The notes: a model not told the origin generated them from the sequence alone. A stretch of DNA of 64,000 nt from Nostoc sp. B(2019) (GCF_010091925.1 NZ_WVID01000011.1:215196-279195), one strand, 5' to 3'; positions 46,551 through 56,177 are shown, numbered from the stretch's first letter. Translations and numbers: made by a program.

Positions 46551-46688
46551 TCTGCTTGTTCCTAGCCTCTGCCCCCTGCCCTTCTTCCCCATTTCCCCCA
46601 ACTTTGAGTTTCTTTGCAACCCTTAGCTTAAGCCCCCACCTAGATTTAAAATTCATCCAGACAAAGGACTTACGCAGGCGATCGCTTG

Positions 46689-48461
46689 ATGTCTATTCCC
46701 ACAATTAGTGAATTTACTATCCGTCGTAATGCCAACGCCAAATCTTTCCAGCGGGGCGAGGCATACTATGAGTCTGGTGCTGTTAATGTAGTTATCCAAC
46801 GTGGTCATCGGCTTCATGCAGAAGTTGAAGGTAATGAAGCTAAGCCTTATCGTGTCAGCTTGAATTTCGATAGCAGCCAGTTGATGTCAGTCAACTGCAC
46901 TTGTGCTTACAACTTTGACGGGTGGTGCAAGCACATTGTGGCGACAATGCTCGTCTGTGCGCGTCAAGCAGAAACCATTGAGCAACGTCCCACCCTTGAA
47001 CAACTACTTGATCGCTTGGATCATGTCCAAACCCAAAGGCTGCTACAGGAATTGGTAGCAGAATATCCGCCACTGATTGAGGTAATTGACCGTCATGTCA
47101 GCTGGATGACAAGTCCGGCTCCCCAACAAAAAACCACAAAACCTGTACGCTATAGTGCCATTGATCCGGCTCCCTTTAGGCGACAAGTACGGCAGATTCT
47201 CCGCAATGCGGTGCGCTATTTTGAGGAGGGGTGTGAAGAAGACCCTCTTTGTGAGGAGTTGTCGAGTGTAGTACAAACTGCTGTCGATTTTAGTGAACGG
47301 GGAGAAGGTAATAATGCGATCGCTATTTTGGAAGCGATTACCTCTACCTGTGTGGAAAATTGGGCTGATGTAGCAGAATACGGCGCTGAAAACGATGAGA
47401 TTGCTAGAGAATTGAATGATGCTTGGTGTGAGGCAATTCTCACCGCTGAACTCTCCCTAGAGGAAAAAGTTGACGTTCAAGTGAATTTGGAAGCATGGCA
47501 AGATGAGTGGAATGCTGATTTTGCCATGAGTTTAGAGGCTTTGCGGCAAGATTGGGATTACCCGCCACTAGTGAAAGTTCTCCAGGGAGTCACCGAAATA
47601 GGAATTTGGGAAGGAAAAACACCAGACCACGCTGATGATTTGGCACTAATTCGCCTGAAAATTCTCGAACGTCAGGAGCGTTATCAAGAATACTTGTATT
47701 TGGCGCAAGCACAAGGACAAAACCAACAATATCTAACAATGTTGGGACAGTTAGGTCGAGTGGAAGAAGCAATTGAGGCCGCTCAAACCCAGATGAATTC
47801 AATGGAAGAAGCTTTTGCGTTAGCGAAAACACTCAGCGGACAAGGAGCATTGCAGCAAGCACTAGATATTGCCCAAAGGGGATTAAATTTACAAGGTAAT
47901 TGTCAGTACCACTTAGGGATTTGGACAAGTGAATTAGCAGAGGAGTTGAGTAATGATGAAGCTGCTTTATTAGCAATTCAGGCTGCTTTCCAAGCCAAGC
48001 CATCCTTTTTTGACTACCAAAAGATAGAAGAATTAGCTGGGGAAAACTGGGAAATTATCAAAACAGACCTGTTGCAGATTATCCGTAGCTATGAAGGTTG
48101 GGGAACGGAATCAATAAAAGTAGATATTTTCTTATATGAGGAGCTAATTGATGATGCCATTGCGATCGCCAGTGAACTCAGTTCCTATTATTCTGAGTTA
48201 ATTCACCGAGTTATGAATGCTGCTATCTCTCACAATCCTAACTGGGTCATCGCCAACGCCAGCCGCCGTGCCGAAAAGATTATGGATGCGGGTAAGGCAG
48301 AATATTATAACGAGGCAATTGAGTGGCTGAAAAAGGCACGCGCCGCCTACCTGGAATCTGGAAGGAAGGCCAACTGGTTAAGCTATCGAGATGAGTTGAT
48401 GCAAACCCACGCCCGTAAGCGTAAATTAATGGGGATGTTCAATGAACAGGGTATGAAGTAA
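46689..48461 (+). CDS. SWIM zinc-finger protein with TPR-like C-terminus
   Basis: A 590-residue protein. The SWIM motif CTCAYNFDGWCKH lies near residues 74-86, followed by a long helical region (about 100-590) with repeats such as LAKTLSGQGALQQALDIAQR that look TPR-like. Such proteins are common in cyanobacteria and predicted to bind DNA or chromatin-like complexes. The start is ATG 46689; a TTG lies one codon upstream. It is convergent with psaJ and is the second SWIM protein in the window. Confidence 0.85.
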   Translation: MSIPTISEFTIRRNANAKSFQRGEAYYESGAVNVVIQRGHRLHAEVEGNEAKPYRVSLNFDSSQLMSVNCTCAYNFDGWCKHIVATMLVCARQAETIEQRPTLEQLLDRLDHVQTQRLLQELVAEYPPLIEVIDRHVSWMTSPAPQQKTTKPVRYSAIDPAPFRRQVRQILRNAVRYFEEGCEEDPLCEELSSVVQTAVDFSERGEGNNAIAILEAITSTCVENWADVAEYGAENDEIARELNDAWCEAILTAELSLEEKVDVQVNLEAWQDEWNADFAMSLEALRQDWDYPPLVKVLQGVTEIGIWEGKTPDHADDLALIRLKILERQERYQEYLYLAQAQGQNQQYLTMLGQLGRVEEAIEAAQTQMNSMEEAFALAKTLSGQGALQQALDIAQRGLNLQGNCQYHLGIWTSELAEELSNDEAALLAIQAAFQAKPSFFDYQKIEELAGENWEIIKTDLLQIIRSYEGWGTESIKVDIFLYEELIDDAIAIASELSSYYSELIHRVMNAAISHNPNWVIANASRRAEKIMDAGKAEYYNEAIEWLKKARAAYLESGRKANWLSYRDELMQTHARKRKLMGMFNEQGMK

Positions 48462-48587
48462 AAGTCTTCTTTGAAAGACAATAGCAGCGATCGCTCCCCA
48501 AAACATCAAACGCAAACAGGCAGTTGTTGGATAATGCTTAATCCATTTTCAGAGGAGTTGAATCAGGGGCGATCGCAGCTCACCCAA

Positions 48588-48737
48588 CTACGGCATAGGA
48601 TGGAAAAGCAGATCCGGGAAAAAGTAGTTAAATACAGCCCAAGTAGAAAAAGCAATTGATACCGCAACAACGGCAAGAACTGGTGCAAGGGAAAGATACT
48701 TAAAAAAATAGCCTTTTTGGTCGTTTTTTTTCTGCAT
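48588..48737 (-). CDS. psaJ: Divergent photosystem I subunit IX (PsaJ)
   Basis: A 49-residue single-helix protein: MQKKNDQKGYFFKYLSLAPV, a membrane helix, and the family end FNYFFPDLLFHPMP. The PDLLFHP terminus and YLSxAPV opening are PsaJ hallmarks, but the central helix (LAVVAVSIAFSTWAVFN) differs from the canonical TITAGILIEFN of most PsaJ. No psaF lies beside it, although psaF-psaJ is the usual pair. It is probably a diverged paralog. ATG 48737 was chosen; an upstream Met would add 15 residues. Confidence 0.8.
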   Translation of the reverse strand: MQKKNDQKGYFFKYLSLAPVLAVVAVSIAFSTWAVFNYFFPDLLFHPMP

Positions 48738-49782
48738 ATAGCACTCTTTAAGAGAAGTTAATGAATTAGGCTGAACTAGCATAGAAAACCGATAGTTTAT
48801 TCATAGGTTGTGAATAAAATACCGACCAAGCAACTCTGATTATTGTATGACTTCAACTCCCAGCTTTCAGATTTTCAAGTTGACTATATAATCTAAATAT
48901 TAATTTTTAATGGGTTGCTAAACTTCCTACTAAGGATAGGTTTGGTATTAAAGTTTTTTGTAATGTTAAACACCAAAAATATATTTAGGTTTTTTATGAC
49001 CACCGTTGCGATCGTCTACTTACCTGATTCAATTTTTTGTCAAAAATGACGCATTCTTTGCTTTACCGACTTCCTTCCATAGGGAGAACTGAGACGCCTG
49101 CATATTGTCTGTGGATATACCTCTGAGTGCTAACAAAATAGTTTTGTTTTGACCTCATACTCAGCACTTGTTTAGTATGTGCGGAGTCGTTTTCTAGAAA
49201 AACATATTAGTCAGACAACAATTATCCCTACTCAGCGACTTTAATTGTGGAGAATCAGGTTTTGTAAGGTTGCGCTGAGAAAAAATAATCATAAAAGGAA
49301 TACACTGCGGTGATCGCAGATATCAGCCCCCAAATTGTAATTTTCGGTATGGACAGAGTGTGTATGTTCCTTAAGTCCTAGCTCATCGCTGTGCCTAACC
49401 TGTCTGACTTTTATTACATCTGCGTTTGAATAAAAAAGCAGTTGCAAAATCTACTGTAATCGCCATAATATTGCTCTGTGGTACACACGTCAACAATGGA
49501 GAACCGAGTGCGATCGCTGCGACTGCCTTAACGCGATATCTGCGAGAACTGTATTTTGAAGCGATCGCATCAAATGTTGCTCAAGTTTTATAAAGCAGTT
49601 TACTTGTAACGTTATGTTCTCAAAGACTTGCCGAGACTCTGATTTTTGTTAGATATTTTTAGTCTCGGCGTTTTTTTGTCCCTTTTTCTCTGAGCGCCGG
49701 AAGTCGGCGCACCTACGGGATATTGCTACAGACTTCTCTTTGCCTACGGCACTGGCTCCCCAATGCCCCATACCCAAATTCT
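48738..49782. other. Kilobase spacer with a possible small transcript
   Basis: No confident gene. A 55-codon frame from TTG 49426 to TAA 49593 starts with two lysines and a hydrophobic stretch (NKKAVAKSTVIAIILLCGTH), like a small exported peptide, and a clear terminator follows 36 bases later. There is no ribosome site at the TTG, so I do not call it a gene. The left part, next to psaJ, should hold its promoter. Confidence 0.45.
49630..49677 (+). terminator. Intrinsic terminator after an unassigned transcript
   Basis: GCCGAGACT (49630-49638) pairs with AGTCTCGGC (49661-49669), followed by G and seven T. No called gene ends just before it on the plus strand, so it points to an unannotated transcript such as a small RNA or the small frame at 49426-49593. 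Confidence 0.8.
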
Positions 49783-50589
49783 ATGATTGAACAAACAAGA
49801 GCGATCGCAATTTTTGATATTGATGGTGTTGTTCGTGATGTCAGTGGCTCCTATCGCCGGGCGATCGCAGATACCGTAGAATACTTTACCAGCCAAGCGT
49901 ATCGTCCGACACCACTAGATATTGACAAGTTGAAGTCTGAAGGTATTTGGAATAACGATTGGGAAGCGTCTCAGGAATTAATTTACCGTTATTTTGAAAA
50001 TCAAGGACAAACTCGCGAGCAACTGCAACTTGACTACAACCAGATTGTTACCTTTTTCCAATCCCGTTACCGAGGCCAAAACCCCGACAATTGGACAGGA
50101 TATATCTGTAATGAACCCTTATTATTACAACTTAGCTACTTAGAGCAACTCACACAAGCCGGGATTGCTTGGGGATTTTTCAGCGGTGCAACTCGTGCTT
50201 CTGCTAATTATGTTTTGGAAAAACGCCTTGGTTTGCAGTCTCCAGTATTAATTGCCATGGAGGATGCACCAGGTAAACCAGACCCCACTGGACTTTTAGC
50301 CACCGTTCGTCAATTGGAGAATGGACTTGAGAAAACCTCAGCGATCGTGTATGTAGGGGATACGGTAGCTGATATGTACACCGTAGAGAAAGCACGGGAA
50401 TTAGATTCTTCTCGGACTTGGATTGGTGTAGGGGTATTACCGCCACACGTACAGGAAACAGCAGCAAGAGGTGATGCTTATGCTCAGACACTAATAGCAG
50501 CAGGAGCCGCAGTAGTTTTGAGTAATGTACAGGAATTGACCCCAAAGCAGATTCAGGAACTAGTAAGCCAATCTGTACGCTCACTGTAG
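49783..50589 (+). CDS. HAD superfamily phosphatase
   Basis: A 268-residue HAD protein. Motif I is IFDIDGVVRD, with the nucleophile and acid Asp; motif II is FSGATRA; motifs III/IV include MEDAPGKPDP and YVGDTVADMY. The spacing matches the cyanobacterial TIGR01548-type group of HAD phosphatases. The substrate is unknown. ATG 49783 was chosen; a TTG at 49723 would read through repeat sequence. Confidence 0.88.
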   Translation: MIEQTRAIAIFDIDGVVRDVSGSYRRAIADTVEYFTSQAYRPTPLDIDKLKSEGIWNNDWEASQELIYRYFENQGQTREQLQLDYNQIVTFFQSRYRGQNPDNWTGYICNEPLLLQLSYLEQLTQAGIAWGFFSGATRASANYVLEKRLGLQSPVLIAMEDAPGKPDPTGLLATVRQLENGLEKTSAIVYVGDTVADMYTVEKARELDSSRTWIGVGVLPPHVQETAARGDAYAQTLIAAGAAVVLSNVQELTPKQIQELVSQSVRSL

Positions 50590-50838
50590 AATCTTGCTCA
50601 AATTGTTTTGAGCGGTTGTAAGGTGTATGGTATGGCGAAAAAAGTTAAGCTTAGCCGAGAACCGCTATATTGAACTGTAGTGCATTTCATCCTACTTTTC
50701 TGAAACCTTGAGGTTGAACACAGCGTCAATATTTCAGCCATCAGTTATCCTAAATTACTCCAGATTGGATATTTCATATCTGGATAAATAACTTGACATA
50801 ATTGGAATACAAGTCGAAATCCTAAATCCCAAATTACT

Positions 50839-51339
50839 ATGATGCCCTGCTATCAATTGTCCAAATCACAGATGCGTCGCTTTGGATTAGCTTTCATGCT
50901 ACCAGCTGCACTCCTAGGCGCGATCGCCTTTCCTACCAACAACGTGCAAACCGCTACAGCCCAAACACCTGCAACTAACCGTCCTCTCACCATCCGCTCT
51001 GATGTACAAGAATATGATGCCAAAACTCAAGTAATCACCGCTCGCGGTAATGTGCAAATGTTGTATCCATCTCGTCAGCTTCAAGCAACATCTGCTCAAG
51101 CACAGTACTTTAGTAAAGAACGCCGAATTGATTTCAGTGGCAACGTATATATTTTACAACAGGGCGGCAACAGTATGCGGGCAGAGAAAATAACTTATCT
51201 CATTGATGAAGGACGATTTGTCGCCTTACCCCAATCTAACCGTCAAGTAGAGTCTATATATATGGTGCAGGAATCAGATGAGAACAGTCAACCTGGTACA
51301 CCTGCTCCAACAACACCAACTTTAAAGCGTTCTAATTAG
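50839..51339 (+). CDS. lptA: LptA/OstA-type LPS transport protein
   Basis: A 166-residue protein with a signal peptide (about 1-40; FGLAFMLPAALLGAIAFPTN) and an OstA beta-strand domain (about 60-145; TARGNVQMLYPSRQLQATSA, then DFSGNVYILQQGGNSMRAEK). LptA bridges LPS between the inner and outer membranes. It is 30 bases before lptB and lies in an lptA-lptB-lptF/G cluster. Confidence 0.88.
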   Translation: MMPCYQLSKSQMRRFGLAFMLPAALLGAIAFPTNNVQTATAQTPATNRPLTIRSDVQEYDAKTQVITARGNVQMLYPSRQLQATSAQAQYFSKERRIDFSGNVYILQQGGNSMRAEKITYLIDEGRFVALPQSNRQVESIYMVQESDENSQPGTPAPTTPTLKRSN

Positions 51340-51369
51340 CATCGATCACCAAAAAAGGGCGCATCTAGC

Positions 51370-52098
51370 GTGAAAATTGTTTTAGAAAATATTCACAAAT
51401 CCTACGGTAAACGAGTAATTATCAATCGCGTTAACCTTTCTGTTGCTCAAGGCGAAGTCGTTGGTTTACTAGGCCCCAATGGAGCTGGTAAAACGACTTC
51501 TTTTTATATCGCTACAGGTTTAGAAAAACCCAATCAGGGAAAAGTTTGGCTCGATAGTCTAGATATTACTGGCTTACCCATGCATAGAAGGGCGCGCCTA
51601 GGCATTGGTTATCTAGCACAAGAAGCAAGTGTTTTTCGCCAACTCTCAGTACGGGATAATATTCTCTTAGTATTAGAGCAAACTAATGTGCCACGATGGG
51701 AATGGTCAAAGCGAGTAAAAACTTTACTGCGAGAATTTCGCTTGGAAAAATTAGCTAATAGTAAAGGAATTCAACTTTCTGGTGGTGAGCGTCGGCGGAC
51801 GGAATTAGCCAGAGCGCTTGCTGCTGGGCGAGAGGGGCCGAAATTTCTACTATTGGATGAACCATTTGCAGGAGTTGACCCCATAGCAGTTTCAGAAATT
51901 CAGCAAATTGTAGCGCAACTGCGCGATCGCGGCATGGGTATCTTAATTACCGATCACAATGTCCGCGAAACCCTCGCCATCACGGATCGCGCCTACATCA
52001 TGCGTGAGGGGCAAATTCTCGCTTTTGGCACTGCTGACGAACTTTACACTAATCCACTCGTGCGACAATACTATTTGGGGGATAACTTTCAAGTCTAA
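51370..52098 (+). CDS. lptB: LPS export ABC transporter ATPase
   Basis: A 242-residue ABC ATPase. Walker A is LLGPNGAGKTTSFY, the signature LSGGERRRTELARAL and Walker B LLLDEPFAGVDP, followed by the LITDHNVRETL switch typical of LptB. The start is GTG at 51370. It would power LPS extraction with the lptF/G permease downstream. Confidence 0.95.
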   Translation: MKIVLENIHKSYGKRVIINRVNLSVAQGEVVGLLGPNGAGKTTSFYIATGLEKPNQGKVWLDSLDITGLPMHRRARLGIGYLAQEASVFRQLSVRDNILLVLEQTNVPRWEWSKRVKTLLREFRLEKLANSKGIQLSGGERRRTELARALAAGREGPKFLLLDEPFAGVDPIAVSEIQQIVAQLRDRGMGILITDHNVRETLAITDRAYIMREGQILAFGTADELYTNPLVRQYYLGDNFQV

Positions 52099-52272
52099 AT
52101 TAATAATTATTAATTTACAGATATAAAAGGATATTTTTTACTTTTTTCTTAGCCATTAATCTATAATTTTGCTCCAATTTTTCAGCTAATGAGAATTGAA
52201 TTCAGATACTAAATTACAGTAGAAATGCATTCCTTTACCAGGGTTGCCGGGATTTAACTTTTCAAGTTGCTT

Positions 52273-53448
52273 ATGATCTCAAAAAAGCTCACATCTTTCT
52301 ACAACCTCAATTCGCTGCTACCTTTTACGATCATGGATCGCTACTTGATCAGCGAATTGCTACCGACGTTTTTGTTTGGTGTCGGAGCTTTTTCATCAAT
52401 TGGTGTCACAATCGATGCTGTATTTGACTTAGTACGGAAAATAGTAGAAGCCGGGCTACCTGTAGACATTGCCATTCAGGTTTTTTTGTTAAAGTTACCA
52501 AACTTCATCGTTTTGGCCTTCCCCATGTCTACCTTACTAGCTACTCTGATGACCTACAGTCGTCTTTCTAGCGAGAGTGAATTAATTGCCCTGCGGGGCT
52601 GTGGGGTAAGTGTCTATCGCATGGTGCTAACCGCTGTGATGATGAGCTTGGTAGTCACAGGAATGACATTTGTATTTAATGAACACATAGCACCAGCAGC
52701 AAATTATCAAGCAGGTCTGACTCTGGATGCAGCTCTCAAATCAGATAAGCCAACTTTTAAGCAACAAAATATTTTCTATCCTGAATACCGTGATGACCCC
52801 CAGCCAGATGGTACTAAAAACAAGATACTGACACGCTTGTTTTATGCTGACCAGTTTGATGGTAAGCGTATGAAAGGTTTGACAATTATAGATCGTTCTA
52901 CAAAAGGTCTGAATCAAATTGTGGTATCAGAATCCGCACAGTGGAATGGCTCTCAAAATGTCTGGGATTTTTACAACGGCACTATCTATTTTGTCGCGCC
53001 CGATCGCTCTTATCGCAATATCGTTAGATTTGAACATCAACAACTGCAACTACCCCGCACACCCTTAAGTCTGGCAGAAAAGAGCCGAGACTATGGTGAG
53101 ATGAATATTGGCGAAGCCCTAGATCAACTAGAAGTAGAACTTCTTAGTGGCGATCGGCAAAAAATCCGTAAACTCCAAGTACGTATTCAACAAAAAATCG
53201 CCTTACCCTTTGTGTGTGTAGTTTTTGGCTTAGTAGGCGCAGCTATGGGAAGCGTACCCCAACGCACCGGAAAAGGGACAAGCTTTGGTGTTAGTGTCAT
53301 AGTTATTTTTTCGTACTACTTAATTTTCTTTATTAGTGGTGCAATGGGACAAGCAGGTATCCTCTCTCCCTTTATGGGAGCTTGGTTGCCCAACTTTATG
53401 TTTTTAGGAGTAGGTGTATTTTTGTTGATGCGGGTTGCTAAACGATAA
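52273..53448 (+). CDS. LptF/LptG-family permease
   Basis: A 391-residue YjgP/YjgQ protein. About six membrane helices surround a periplasmic beta-jellyroll (about 140-280). The start MDRYLISELLPTFLFGVGAF and the C-terminal VFGLVGAAMGSVPQRTGKGT are family hallmarks. Cyanobacteria commonly encode a single such permease that may act as a homodimer. ATG 52273 was chosen over TTG 52267. Confidence 0.92.
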   Translation: MISKKLTSFYNLNSLLPFTIMDRYLISELLPTFLFGVGAFSSIGVTIDAVFDLVRKIVEAGLPVDIAIQVFLLKLPNFIVLAFPMSTLLATLMTYSRLSSESELIALRGCGVSVYRMVLTAVMMSLVVTGMTFVFNEHIAPAANYQAGLTLDAALKSDKPTFKQQNIFYPEYRDDPQPDGTKNKILTRLFYADQFDGKRMKGLTIIDRSTKGLNQIVVSESAQWNGSQNVWDFYNGTIYFVAPDRSYRNIVRFEHQQLQLPRTPLSLAEKSRDYGEMNIGEALDQLEVELLSGDRQKIRKLQVRIQQKIALPFVCVVFGLVGAAMGSVPQRTGKGTSFGVSVIVIFSYYLIFFISGAMGQAGILSPFMGAWLPNFMFLGVGVFLLMRVAKR

Positions 53449-53480
53449 ATTACGCCGATTTCTAAAGAACAGTGTCACCA

Positions 53481-53656
53481 GATGAGACGGGAGCATCTCA
53501 GTTTTATAAAAAGCCTAGCAAAGGTCATTCGGAGCTACACAGACAAAACCCGCGTAGGCGGGTTTCTAATTTCTTAAGTCCGCCTGCGCGGACTTCGTTT
53601 GTGTAGCCGCGATTTCTAATCGCCAGGTATATTTGCTGAGATGCTCCCGATGAGAC
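53481..53656. mobile_element. MITE-like element with 13-bp inverted ends and 8-bp target duplication
   Basis: A 160-base element (53489-53648) has perfect terminal inverted repeats GGGAGCATCTCAG and CTGAGATGCTCCC. It is flanked on both sides by the direct repeat GATGAGAC (53481-53488 and 53649-53656), the expected eight-base target-site duplication. It encodes nothing. Inside, GCTACACA (53534) pairs with TGTGTAGC (53600), around two hairpins: AACCCGCGTAGGCGGGTT (53547-53564) and AAGTCCGCCTGCGCGGACTT (53576-53595). This is a non-autonomous miniature element, probably moved by a transposase elsewhere. It follows lptF/G and may end its transcript. Confidence 0.88.
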
Positions 53657-53719
53657 AGGGGAAGATGAGGCAGAAAATTCTAACTTATTCCCCTCATCCT
53701 CCCTACATTTCAGTTACTA

Positions 53720-54340
53720 TCAAGGATGATAATTTCGACATTCCGGCGCATCTGGATTTTCCCTACAGTATTCCTCAAAAGAGACTTTGGCTGATACCAT
53801 GCCCTCAGCTTTTTGATGAGCGGCTTCTGCCTGGAGTTCTTCTACCTCATCCCAAGCGGCAGCACAAGCTTTAGAATAAGCACCTTGTGTAGTACAAGTA
53901 GCACGAGCTTGCTCAATTGCTTTTTCAATTCTCTCATCCAGTAACAGCGCTTTTGGCGTTTCCACAAAGTCGCTCTTGATTAAAATATCAGTAATCGAGA
54001 TGATGCCCAACAACTTGCCTTTAATCACAGGTGCTCTACGGATACCTGTATTGGCAAACAACCGCGCTACATATTCCACGCCTAACTCAGGATTTACAAC
54101 AATACAGGGTTTGCTCATGATTTCATAAACCCGTACTTGCTTAGGGTCTTTACCATAAGCTGTTACCTTATAAACAATATCCGTTTCTGTAACAATGCCA
54201 TAAGCATCGTTATCATAACGACGATCCACAACCAAAGCACGCAATCCTTTTTCCTTCATCAGCCCCACCGCTTCAGCGACAGTTGCCGAACCGCGAACAG
54301 TAACTACATCCTTGGTCATGATATCTTCAGCTTTCATCAT
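53720..54340 (-). CDS. CBS-domain protein
   Basis: A 206-residue protein with two CBS domains (about 1-65 with AEDIMTKDVVTVRGSATVAE and 80-135 with YEIMSKPCIVVNPELGVEYV) and a helical C-terminal tail with several Cys (ATCTTQGAYSKACAA). CBS pairs bind adenosine nucleotides and sense energy state. ATG 54340 was chosen (54337 is also possible); an upstream start at 54400 would read through repeat DNA. Confidence 0.85.
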   Translation of the reverse strand: MMKAEDIMTKDVVTVRGSATVAEAVGLMKEKGLRALVVDRRYDNDAYGIVTETDIVYKVTAYGKDPKQVRVYEIMSKPCIVVNPELGVEYVARLFANTGIRRAPVIKGKLLGIISITDILIKSDFVETPKALLLDERIEKAIEQARATCTTQGAYSKACAAAWDEVEELQAEAAHQKAEGMVSAKVSFEEYCRENPDAPECRNYHP

Positions 54341-54710
54341 TGCTGTAGTCTCCTGGTAAATATTACGGTGCGATGCGTCGCGCCAAGCGCATCGAAGCAT
54401 TGCAACGCACAGTTTGAGAATTTAAAGAGCGAAAAAGTTGAACAGTTTCCCAGCCACAACAATAAATTAGAGCAGCTTTCAAATCTGGATGATATCCAAA
54501 GTGACCGATGCTCAAAAACTAAGCATGAATTGCCATAACTTTTTATAAAAGCCTTACCAAATAACCCTTAAAGGTGAATAGTAAATTTTTGACTACTACA
54601 TATCTATTGGTAATGACTAATAACTTGTTGAAAAGCTAGGATTAAATCACCATCTAACTTCAGTTGTGAAGTTTTTTGCAGATTTCGAGTAAATTTCAAT
54701 TATTTAAGCC
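54341..54710. other. Spacer between divergent genes
   Basis: No gene is supported. A GCGATGCGTCGCGCCAAGCG stretch near 54371 is palindromic and of dispersed-repeat type. The rest probably holds two divergent promoters. Confidence 0.4.
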
Positions 54711-55886
54711 ATGCCACGTCGTCATTATCCTCCCGCTTACTTACGCTATCTCAAAGCCAGGTTATGGAATCTAGGGCGACCTGGTTTTTGGGGAACAGCA
54801 ATTTTTTTATCTGTGATAGGGCTAGTAACCTGGGAATACTGGTCAAATCCAGAGATTTTAACTCGCAAGCAAAATAACCAAGTGGCTTCACAAAACCCTG
54901 CTGACTCTTCTCTGTCAGCAGAAGACAGAGCCATTGCAGCAGATATTGATAACTTGCCAGTTCTATTTAATGACTTTGAGCAAGCAACTCTTCCAGTGAC
55001 GACAACCTCAAAGGAAAACACTGACGGAAAAAAGAGCAAAAGCTTATTAGAGGACGCAATTAACAAACAAAAGCTTGCTGCTGGTGACGTAAAATCAAAT
55101 CCTAGTTTGGGGACAGTTAGTAGCCCACCGCCACAAAATCTCACAAATCCCTTTGTGGTACAAACAGAAAATTTATTGCGTGCCAGGACATCTGATACTA
55201 ATAATCAGTTTCTAGGCGTTAAGTCATTAACTGCGGCGTCTGAGCAAACAGGAGCAGTACAATCCTCCTCTAGCCTGGGAATTGGATTAACTAATCAAAC
55301 CAACATTGATCCAAATCCTGTTTTCATCAGCCCTTTGCAAGCAGCGCTCAACCAATCTACACAATCTACAAACCAGAAGTTGTCTAGCTTCAATGGTACT
55401 GTTTCAGGTCAGACAAATACCTTGGGGCGAGTATCTAATGAAAACACAACGCTGATGCTACCCACTAACAGCTTACCTAGTCAGAATTCTCTACCAAGCA
55501 CTGGGTTAAATTCTGGAACGGGCTATACGTCAACGAATACAAACTTACCGCAAAATCCATATAGTAATTTAAATGGTGGTCAGGTATTGCCTAATGTAGC
55601 ACCTACAACGCCAATCTCTGCTCCAACACCTAATATTGCACCCTATTCTGGTCAGATTCCCAGCCAAAGCGTGGTTACACCCATAAACCCAGTGGGTGGC
55701 AATTCCATACAGCAGCCTACACAACAGCCACAGTCTATATATGGCAATTCCATACAGCAGCCTACACAACAGCCACAGTCTATATATGGCAATTCCATAC
55801 AGCAGCCTACACAACAGCCACGGTCTAATTTCTTAAACCGTGACCAGATTTTAAGGCAGTATATAGGTGCAGGAGGTCAGAAGTAA
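54711..55886 (+). CDS. Membrane-anchored Pro/Gln/Asn-rich protein
   Basis: A 391-residue protein. A membrane anchor lies at about 22-40 (GFWGTAIFLSVIGLVTWEYW). The rest is low in complexity: Asn, Gln, Ser, Thr and Pro-rich, ending in almost three copies of the 15-residue unit GNSIQQPTQQPQSIY (about 330-372). No enzymatic domain is seen. A cell-envelope or structural role is possible. Its stop overlaps the end of the convergent RHH gene by ten bases. Confidence 0.72.
   Translation: MPRRHYPPAYLRYLKARLWNLGRPGFWGTAIFLSVIGLVTWEYWSNPEILTRKQNNQVASQNPADSSLSAEDRAIAADIDNLPVLFNDFEQATLPVTTTSKENTDGKKSKSLLEDAINKQKLAAGDVKSNPSLGTVSSPPPQNLTNPFVVQTENLLRARTSDTNNQFLGVKSLTAASEQTGAVQSSSSLGIGLTNQTNIDPNPVFISPLQAALNQSTQSTNQKLSSFNGTVSGQTNTLGRVSNENTTLMLPTNSLPSQNSLPSTGLNSGTGYTSTNTNLPQNPYSNLNGGQVLPNVAPTTPISAPTPNIAPYSGQIPSQSVVTPINPVGGNSIQQPTQQPQSIYGNSIQQPTQQPQSIYGNSIQQPTQQPRSNFLNRDQILRQYIGAGGQK
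55698..55828. repeat. 45-bp tandem repeat inside a coding region
   Basis: Nearly three copies of a 45-base unit beginning at 55698, 55743 and 55788 (GGCAATTCCATACAGCAGCC and onward). The first two are identical, which points to recent duplication. The unit length keeps the reading frame. Confidence 0.9.
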
Positions 55887-56065
55887 TCCTGATTACTAGA
55901 ATTGCTGGATAAAGCTTGACTTTTTGGTATTTTTCGTTTTAATCCTCGGATTAATTCTCTGAGTACATCAGTTTTGCTTCTGTGCGTTGCAGAGCAGTAA
56001 GCTTCTAATATCTTTAACTCCTGCTCTGGCAATCTAAAATCTAGTCTTTTATCTGCCTTTGTCAT
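55877..56065 (-). CDS. Ribbon-helix-helix protein
   Basis: A 62-residue RHH (CopG-like) DNA-binding protein: DKRLDFRLPEQELKILEAYC, then RSKTDVLRELIRGLKRK. It resembles the protein at 56178 closely (LExYCxxTxRxxTDVxRELIR). No toxin gene is next to it. It overlaps the end of the plus-strand gene by ten bases. Confidence 0.78.
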   Translation of the reverse strand: MTKADKRLDFRLPEQELKILEAYCSATHRSKTDVLRELIRGLKRKIPKSQALSSNSSNQDYF

Positions 56066-56177
56066 GATTAATGTACTGATATTTTGTGTACATTTAGATC
56101 ATAATGGCACATCTAACTAAGATGGTTATGCAGAAGCAGAACAGCGACTTGCAGAGGTGATTTATCCAGTCTGACGA

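Noticed and set aside
48471..48659. A 62-codon plus-strand frame after the SWIM gene
   Set aside because: It lies opposite psaJ, which has clear family residues; the plus frame has none.
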